From contig NC_053398.1 in the NCBI RefSeq assembly GCF_905171765.1, forward strand, positions 51,644,338 to 51,708,337: a stretch of 64,000 nt of DNA, written 5' to 3'. The notes below the pieces were generated by a model that saw only the letters and a program-made list of their open reading frames with translations, had not been told where the DNA came from and made no database searches. The first letter of the stretch is position 1; every line of letters begins with the position of its first letter. This document shows positions 22,117 to 31,100 of the stretch, one piece after another. The position numbers and the translations under genes are program-made. The DNA comes from Bufo bufo (lineage: Eukaryota > Chordata > Amphibia > Anura > Bufonidae).

Positions 22117-25100
22117 GCATATCGGGACCGTTACCGGGCAGGGGAGTTTATCTGGGCAAGTCCTTGGCAGGGACGCTGCCTTCAGGGGACGGCTGCAGGA
22201 AAAAAGCAAGCCGTCTGCCACATCCAGGCGCGGCGGGGGCCGCTTACTTGGCGTGAACGGCGCCATTTCAGGCCGGCACTTCATCATCCTTGGGGGTTAA
22301 AATCATTTTGCCGCGCGCGCGCGGCTCTGCTTCTTCTTCAGCGCGGCAGAGGGGGGGCGGAGCTTCCTACATGCGCTCCGCTACTTCCGGTTTCATCGGG
22401 CTCCACTTCTCAGTGCTGCGTGGAATCCTCTCTGCCGTGCGATCCTGAAGCCATTCATCTCCGTGCTGCTGCCTCTCCTCCACAGCCTCCTCAGTCTGTT
22501 CCCCTTACCGCTGCCACTTGCATCATCCGGGTCTGGTAGGACTGTTAACCCCCTCCGTGCCACCACTTTTCTTGGGGTCTCCCACTTTAAGTGCAACATC
22601 TTTTTTTCCACCATGTCAGACCCTTCTGCAGCCGCCAAGCCTTGGTACCATGCCTGTACTGCTTGTAGGGAACCCTTTCCCCGGGGGCAATCTGATCCGC
22701 ACTGTACTGCATGCCGAGCTCCACCGCAGCCTCAGTCGCCCGCTGTGTCGCTCCCTGCTTCCTCTGACCCGCCTGACTGGGCTAGATCCCTGTCCCAGGC
22801 CGTGGAAAGCCTCACTCATGTCGTGGGCCGCCTAATAGACAGGCCACCTACCCCGCAGGACGCCTCTCTGACTGTCGCGCCCTCCGGGTCCACTGCTTCT
22901 GCCGCTGCAGCGGGTTCACTCTCTCTTAGTGACCCCTCCCGAGCTAGGCACTCTCAGAAGCGTATTAGAGTAGAGCGAGCCTCCTCGTCTGAGGCCTCAC
23001 TCTCCCCGCCACGCGTGCGCACCCAGACGAGCCTCTCCTCTCCAAAGGATTCGCTCTCTGAAGGTGAATTGGCGGTTTCAGATTTGGAAATGGACTCGGC
23101 CCTGCCGTCCAAGCTAGCCTCAGCGATGGGTCAGCTCATCTCTGATATTCGTGACACCTTTAAGGTGCAGGATGATCCCCCTAGCTCTGACGCAGCTAGC
23201 GTCTCCTTTATCAGACCCAGGCAGGCCTCAAAAGTCTTTCCAATCCACTCTGTTTTCTCCTCTGTGGTGTCTAAGGCTTGGGCTCGCCCGGACGCCCGTT
23301 TTGTCAGCCCCAAGAAGCTGGACATTTGCTATCCCTTTCCAGCCGATGTCGTGGCCACATGGTCTTCCCCACCCAAGGTGGACCCCCCTGTGGCCCGGCT
23401 GTCAAAGAACACGGCCATCCCTGTTCCCGACGGGTCCTCTCTTCAGTCAGCGGAGGACCGTCGCATGGAGACCCTTTCCAAGGGCATTTTTGCTGCCTCC
23501 GGTTCTGCTCTCAGACCGGTTTTTGCCTCTGCTTGGGCAGGGAAAGCAATCTCTGCTTGGGGTGCGCAGCTGGAACAGGAGTTGGACTCGGACGTCCCCA
23601 TCCAGGACCTACGTTCCTTGGCCCAGCTTATTATTCGGGCCGGGAATTTTGTTTGTGAGGCCTCCCTTGATGCGGGAGCCCTTATTGCACGCTCCTCCGC
23701 CCTGGCAGTTTCCGTCAGGAGGGAGCTCTGGCTGAAGGTTTGGAAAGCGGACGCTGCCTCCAAACGTTCCTTGGCGGGGCTACCGTTTGCGGGTTCCCGC
23801 CTTTTCGGGGTCCGCCTAGACGAACTTATTTCGGAGGCCACGGGTGGTAAAAGCACCCATCTTCCTCAACCCCAAGCTAGGGGGGCCCCCGCGGACGCCC
23901 TGGTGCGTCTCGTTTTCGGTCCTCCCGCAGGGCCTCTGGGGCTCCCACCACAGCTGCCGCTTCGGCTCCTCCCCAGGACAAGCGTAGGAAGCCGTTTTTT
24001 CGGGCCCAGCCCTCCTGGCGCAAGCCGCAGGCTGCCCGCACACCCGCAGCAAAGCAGTCCTCTGCCTGAAGGCGCGCCCCCACCCACCCGGGTGGGGGGC
24101 CGGCTCCTCCTTTTCAGGGACGTCTGGATGGCTCACGTCTCCGACGCCTGGGCCCTCGAAATTGTGTCCTCCGGATACAAAATCGAATTTGCATCCTTCC
24201 CTCCAGATCGGTTCTTTCGCTCCCGCCCGCCGCGGGACCCGAAAAGCGCGGCTGCGTTCTCCGCGGCCGTTCAAGCCTTACTGGACAGGGGGGTGATTAC
24301 CCCCGTTCCTCTAGAGGAAAGGTTCCAAGGGTTCTACTCGAACCTCTTTGTAGTTCCCAAGAAGGGAGGTTCGGTGCGGCCCATTTTGGACCTCAAAAAG
24401 CTCAACCGTTTTCTCCTCCTTCGACGCTTTCGGATGGAGTCCCTCCGTTCCGCGGTGGCTTCCCTGGAGCAGGGAGATTTCATGTCTTCCATCGATATAC
24501 AGGATGCCTACCTCCATGTTCCGGTAGCCCGGTGTCACCATCGCTTCCTCCGATTCGCCGTGGGGGACCTCCACTTCCAGTTTGTCGCCCTTCCCTTTGG
24601 GCTGGCAACTGCCCCCCGGGTGTTCACCAAGGTCCTGGCCCCGGTTTTTGCCTTACTCCGTTCCAGGGGTGTTTTTCTGCTACCGTACTTGGACGATATC
24701 CTCATCAAGGCTCCGTCCCTTTCTCAAGCGGTTGCCAGCGTGGATCTCACTCTAGAGACTCTGGCGAGGTTCGGTTGGGTCATCAACTTCCCCAAGTCCT
24801 CCCTTCCCCCCTCCAGACAGCTAGTCTTCCTGGGAATGCTTTTAGACACAGGAGCGGCGGAGGTACGTCTTCCCTCGGAAAAACGTCTGACCCTCCGTGG
24901 AGCGGTTCGGGGTCTCCTTCTCCACCGTCGACCGTCCTTCCGCTTCTGCATGCGGGTCTTGGGGCAGATGGTTGCCTGCTTCGAGGCGATCCCATTTGCG
25001 CAGTTTCACTCCCGCCCTCTCCAACGGGCGATCATCTCCTCCTGGGACAAATCGCCGGAGTCTCTGGATCATCCCTTCCGTCTATCGCCTCCGGTGCGGT

Positions 25101-28100
25101 CATCTCTCCGCTGGTGGTTACAGTCCCCTCTTCTGGGCAGGTCCTTTCTGCCACTCAACTGGTTGGTGGTTACAACCGATGCCAGTCTCTTGGGCTGGGG
25201 AGGCGTGTTTCCTCCCCGATCCGTCCAGGGCATTTGGTCTCCATCGGAGTCCAAACTCTCGATCAATGTCCTGGAGCTGAGAGCGGCCCTTCTGTCTCTA
25301 CGACACTGGACTCATCTGCTGAAGGGTCATCCTGTTCGTGTACAATCGGACAACGCCACGGCTGTGGCGTACATAAACCACCAGGGGGGCACTCGCAGCG
25401 CTGCAGCAATGCGGGAGGTCACCAGCATTCTCCGTTGGGCGGAAGCCCACGTCCCGGCCCTATCTGCAATTTTTATTCCAGGGGTGGACAATTGGGCGGC
25501 GGACTTCCTCAGTCGCACCACCGTCGACCCCGGCGAGTGGTCTCTTCACCCGGAGGTATTCGAGGCCATTTGCCTTCGTTGGGGCATACCGGACGTGGAC
25601 CTCATGGCCTCAAAATTCAATCACAAGGTCCCCGCCTATCTGTCCAGGGCCAGGGATCCGGGAGCTTGCGGAGCCGACGCCCTCGTTCTTCCTTGGCGAG
25701 GCTTCGCGCGCCCATACATATTCCCTCCCATCCCTCTCCTGCCCAAGGTCCTTCGGAAGATAGCGGCGGAAGGCGTCTCGGTGATTCTGGTCGCTCCGGA
25801 CTGGCCCCGCCGGTCTTGGTATGCCGACCTCATGCTGCTCCTGGCAGACGCGCCCTGGCCGCTGCCCGCCAGGGAAGATCTTCTCTCTCAGGGACCGATC
25901 TTCCACCCGCGTTTAGGGTCCCTACGTTTGACGGCGTGGTTGTTGAGACCACCGTCCTGACGCGTAGGGGTTTTTCTGCGGACGTCGTCCGCACCATGAT
26001 CCGCGCCCGTAAGCCGTCCTCTTCTAGGATCTATTATAGGACCTGGAGGACCTTTTTGGGGTTCTGTGCCGATCTGGGGATTCCTCCGCTCCGCTTTTCT
26101 CTCCCCACCGTTTTGTCCTTCCTGCAGAGCGGACTTGCCCAAGGGCTGGGCCTTAGTTCTTTGAAGGGTCAGGTGTCTGCGCTGTCCATTTTGTTTCAGC
26201 GCCCACTGGCCCCCCTTGGTCCTGTCAAGACCTTCCTTCAGGGCGTGGCTCACGCGGTTCCCCCGTACCGTCCTCCGGTACCGCCCTGGGACCTGAACCT
26301 GGTTCTCTCAGCGCTCCAGGCTTCCCCTTTCGAGCCTCTGCGGACGGTTTCCTTGCGACTTCTGTCCTGCAAGGTTATTTTCCTTGTAGCCGTCACCTCT
26401 CTTCGGAGGGTGTCCGAATTGGCTGCACTCTCCTGTCTGGAACCTTTCCTAGTGTTCCACCAGGACAAGGTGGTTCTTCGTCCGGTCCCTTCCTTCCTTC
26501 CTAAGGTGGTCTCCGCCTTTCATCTGAACGAGGACATCGTTCTCCCCTCTTTGTGTCCTTCCCCTTCCCACCCGCGGGAGAGGAAGCTTCATCGCCTGGA
26601 CGTTGTCAGGGCGCTCAAGATTTACCTGGAAGTAACCAGCTCTTTCAGGCATACTGACTCGCTCTTTGTGGTCCCGGAAGGGTCGCGCAGAGGGATGGCG
26701 GCATCCAAAGTGGCTATCGCCCGTTTTGTCAAGATGGCTGTTACTGAGGCTTATCTCGCCAAGGGCAAGGTTCCGCCCCTTGGTGTTACCGCTCACTCCA
26801 CTAGAGCGGTCGGGGCTTCCTGGGCTCAGAGGAATCGGGCTTCTACGGAGCAGATTTGCAAGGCGGCCACTTGGTCCTCCTTGCACACCTTCACCAAGTT
26901 CTACAGGGTGCATACTCATGCGTCGGCTGACGCTGCTTTAGGCCGTCTGGTGTTGCAGGCGGCAGTTGATTGATGCCTCTGGTGTTGGTTGAGTTTGTTC
27001 TGGTCCCTCCCTTCTGGGACTGCTCTGGAACGTCCCATGGTTTCCTGTGTCCCCCAAGGAATATGGGCGAGAAAAGGAGACTTTTGTATTACTTACCAGT
27101 AAAGTCTCTTTCTCGCTCTTCCTTGGGGGACACAGCACCCGCCCTTCATTTGGGTTACAGTTGTGGTTCCGGCTTGGTTGCCCCCGTTGGGGCTCGACAG
27201 TTCTTTTTCCGGTTGGTGGTTATCTTTCACTACTTGGACACGCAACTGGCAGTCTCTTCTCCAGGCTGAAGGGTATAGCTGATGGAGGAGGGGCTTACAG
27301 CTTTCACTTAGTGTCACGCCTCCTAGGGAGCAGAGCTATACCCCATGGTTTCCTGTGTCCCCCAAGGAAGAGCGAGAAAGAGACTTTACTGGTAAGTAAT
27401 ACAAAAGTCTCCTTTTTATGTCATCGTTTTTATTTTGCAGAAATATATAAAATTCTGAAGGGTTCACAAGCTTTCCATCACCACTGTATATACAGTAACA
27501 TTGCAGAGAATGTAGCGTTCATCTTACTTCTTCAGATTCTGTTCGATATTAGCTCAGTCAGTTCTTTCTGTCATCACAGGGTACTTTTGCTGGAATATTA
27601 ATTGGACTGGCCCAGTTAAACTGCTCTGAATTGAAACTGAAGAGACTGTACTGCAGACATGGGTAAATATCGTCAAGAAGATTATCCCTGTGCTTATGAT
27701 CAGCCAAAATTTCCAGGAAATGTTGATCGCGCTGCCTTCTGAGTGTAGAGTTCCAATCTCAGGTTATTCCACCTTGTAGCCAAACAATCGGTAACCAGAG
27801 GCTGGTGCACTCACGTACAACCACCCTAGAGGGACGTTATAGTAGAAATAGTGAAGTTCCACCAGGTAATATCGCAATCAGCAGGTTTTATTCTACTTAC
27901 AAAGGTTGATAAAATTTCAGTCATGAAAACAAATTGCTTTCATCAAGAGTCCACCCAACCCGGGTTTTGCCAGTCCAGCTTCGTCGAAGGCAGCGCGATC
28001 AACATTTTCTGGAAATTTTGACTGTGAAGTGATTTGTACCCACGTCGCTTGGTGGATCTGCAGCGCCGATAAGTAACCACAAAGATTAGAGACTGTTTTC

Positions 28101-31100
28101 TTCTTATGATCAACTGCCATGTTACACAAACGTGGAACCAATACAGTCTTAAAAATATACATATCGGCAAATACATTTTTGCAGCCCATTGAGGTGTAGT
28201 AGTTTATCCCTTTATGCCGTGTCCGTTACAATGATCTGCATCTCCAGGCAGTGATGTTACAGAGCAAATCGCACTCATGGAAATACTGGAATCTTAAGTG
28301 CCTGCCGTGTGATTGTTTCCTGTCACTTTCCTTTTTACTCTGTGTGGATAAAAACTAAAACTCCGTTATTGTGCCGTCATTGCGCACTGGTACATATTAC
28401 AGATTTATTGCACTGACTTTGCAAATTAGCTCATGTCTGCCAAACCAGAGCCTCTTCCAAAAGGAACACCAATCTGTAGCCAGCTGCTTGGGTGTTCTAG
28501 TTCATCATCAGTACAGAGCAGGGTATCGGAGGGTGTACAGTAAAAGGGGGCAGGCCATGCGACTGCCGTGGGGTCCGTGGTGGAAGGGGGCAATTAGTAT
28601 ACTCGCTCATATAGCGCTACTATATTCTGCAGTGCTTTAGCATCACGCTGTCCCCAATGGGACTCACAATCTAAGGTCCCTATCAGTATGTCTTTGGAGT
28701 GTGGGAGGAAACCAGAGTACATGGAGGAAACCCGCGCAAACATGGGGAGAACATACAAACTACATTCAGATGTTGTCCTTGGTCGGATTCATACCCACGA
28801 CCCCAGCGCTGCAAGGCACCAGGGCTGACCACTGAGCCAAGTGCTGCCCATTGAACTGCTTTCACTTCTCCCCCAACTTAGTTAATTGCATTTCCTGCAG
28901 CTGCCTCTAGAGGGAGTCTCACTGCATAGCTTTATACAGCCCTTGCTGAGTTCTATGTAGCTGTATAAATTCATACAGTATGTACTGAGCTCCCCCTACT
29001 GGTGACTGCAGGCACTCAGAACTTTATCATTTACAGTGGGATAAGGAGCTCACTGGGGGATATTCATCAGTGTATTTATGGCAGTTTTATAGCATGAATA
29101 CATAAATATAACATTTTAAGATGAACACACCTTTTCTTACAAATCGCATAGAGTGTTAACAATATCTGTCATTGCATTGTTGTTTTTGTTTCATCATTTT
29201 GTTTTTCTCCAAAACCGCTGCTCCCACATGCTGGCATAAATTCAGTAGGGAAATATAAAGTACACTACAAACAGTGTGTTTTCAAGGCATTTTCTTCACT
29301 TTTGGTGCATTTTTGGGGTTACTAGCATTCTCCTCTAAACGAAGCATGCTCTAGGTGTGGCACAAAAAAAGCCTGCAAAAAAACAACCAAGAAACCAATG
29401 CCAGGTTCAACTAGGCCCCAATAACAGACTTTATTTTTGGTTGGGCATTCTACATGTTACTATGGGGCCATATGACTTCTGTATACGCCCCTGGAAGCCT
29501 TAGAACTCAGAAGCAGCAGGTGGGTCGCTCTTCTTTTTGGAACGAAGAGCTTGGCTGGACTTGAGCCAAACTTCATACTTTTTTCCCCACGGAGCACTGC
29601 CTGAAAATGTCGCCATGCACCCTCTGGGTTTCTTTAATGAGGACCAGTACCCCCTTAGCATGAACTTACTGAGAAGCTGCTTAAAAAAACAACAAATGTA
29701 GCGCTGTAGCCTTATGGCTGTATTACAAATCTGTACAACCGCCGAGATGTACTGTGCAATAGTAAAGCACACATACAGGGTCATATTATCCCCCCTATTT
29801 CATACAGATACATGTGGAGGTTTTTTTTTGGTCAGATTTCAGTATGCCATACTCCATTAGGCTAGGGCTACAGGACATTTGTTTGCGCGACTGTCTGTCA
29901 CAGTGCAACACCATTAAAGTCTATGTACACCTTTGCGGGCAATTTTTTTATTATTATTATTGCATTGTACTTATTTTGAGCTAAAAAATAATAATTTTTT
30001 CAGTAGGTCTTTATTAAAACTATGGCACCCTTTTTTCTGTACAGAGCTGAGATGCTCTAGTAGCAGCCTGTGGATTTTCTGTCTTTTCCGTTAGTTGGGG
30101 AGATGACAGGCTCCTTATCTCTGCTCTCTGACATCTTACTGATAAGAATGTGGCTTAAATAAGTGTTTATGACCTCTCAGTAGTTTAGAGATAAGGTTTA
30201 TTAGATGACTGGCACAGTGTGAAAGTGGAAGTACCAGTCACACAGTTAGAAAAATAGTTAACTCTTTGGGACAGAACGGCTCAATATTTTTAATGATGGC
30301 CAATTGAAAATATTATTTTAACCAAAAGTGAGTAAAATGCAATTATAAACAAAAATTCCCTTTGAAGGTGTCCATAGCCTTTAACTATCATTACAAAAAA
30401 ATGTTGCAGTGTAGTTGTACTCTTTTGTCATGGGACAATGTCGTCATGTAGCCATCCATACTTGCCAACTGTCCCGAATTGCTGGGACTGTCCCTGATTT
30501 TCAGAGACTGTCCAAGCAAATTTTTGCTGTCCCAGGCCAAAAATGGGCAGAGTTAACATAAACCCCACACAAAAGTGGGCATTCACTTGGGCAGAGCTTA
30601 TATGTCCTGATTTTACCAACTAAAGCGTCGGTAAGTATAGACATCGTATTGTAGTGCTATTTTCCACAGCTCCATAAGAAGACATCAAACCGTGACCTAC
30701 AGAGTGCGTACGTCTCATAGTACAGAACCATAGGGATTCTGTGTGCCTCTGTACAGGCTCCATGAATGACAGCCAATGGTGAGGCTGACTTGTAGGAGGG
30801 TTAGTACTTTGTATTAAAGAAGGAAGCAGAAAGCTTTAAACCAGAGAAGTGTAAATGGATATATAAACAGGCTGCTTTTAGATCTGCCCTTGGACTGGGG
30901 GAAACCCACATATCTGATCGTTTTTTTTAGATCTCAAGGAGACATGCAGGAAATGTTTTCTTTCCTGTGGTTGTAATGCAGCAGTTCAGGCAGGGTCATA
31001 CACATTGTGACGTTAGTTAGGACCTTGCCTGTTATATAACAATACCATAGGAAAGTCTACGTTTTTTCATAGTAGTTCCGTTTTATTTTTTTTCCAGATT

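Larger units (their letters stand above)
21464..27413 (+). mobile_element. DIRS1-like tyrosine-recombinase retrotransposon, apparently complete (5950 bp)
   Basis: Inverted terminal repeats flank it: left 21464-21602 and right 27244-27413, the right one about 35 bases longer at its outer edge. The internal complementary region at 27034-27135 reads as the complement of the left outer end (CCCATGGTTTCCTGTGTCCC up to GGGCGAGAAA), then the complement of the right outer end (GGAGACTTTTGTATTAC onwards). This is the template thought to join the ends of the circular DIRS cDNA. Gag, RT/RNase H and tyrosine recombinase frames are unbroken. It sits in the same orientation as ATG2A inside a dead Tc1, with no clear target duplication, as is usual for DIRS. 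Confidence 0.95.
19706..27488 (+). mobile_element. Tc1/mariner element interrupted by a DIRS retrotransposon and a MITE
   Basis: Left end CAGTGGTGCTTGGAAGTTTG (19706) and right end (read inwards) CAGTGGTGATGGAAAGCTTG (27488) share GTGAACCCTTCAGAATTTT, so they are the two inverted repeats of one Tc1 now 7.8 kb apart. Between them lie a MITE (19852-20136), transposase remnants (about 20340-21300) and the DIRS element (21464-27413). Take these out and about 1.55 kb remains, a normal Tc1 size. Confidence 0.88.

Noticed and set aside
23816..24274. Minus-strand open frames across the DIRS Gag/RT region
   Set aside because: Antisense shadows of the RT frame, with no domain or start context.
24532..25912. 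Long open frame upstream of and in frame with the tyrosine recombinase, overlapping RT
   Set aside because: It reads as Gly/Ser/Arg-rich filler and shows no recombinase features. RT is clearly encoded in the other frame, so this is a shadow of GC-rich coding sequence.
28790..28858. tRNA gene on the minus strand
   Set aside because: It is the degenerate tRNA-derived head of a V-SINE-like repeat, attached to a conserved SINE body; a proper cloverleaf is not kept.
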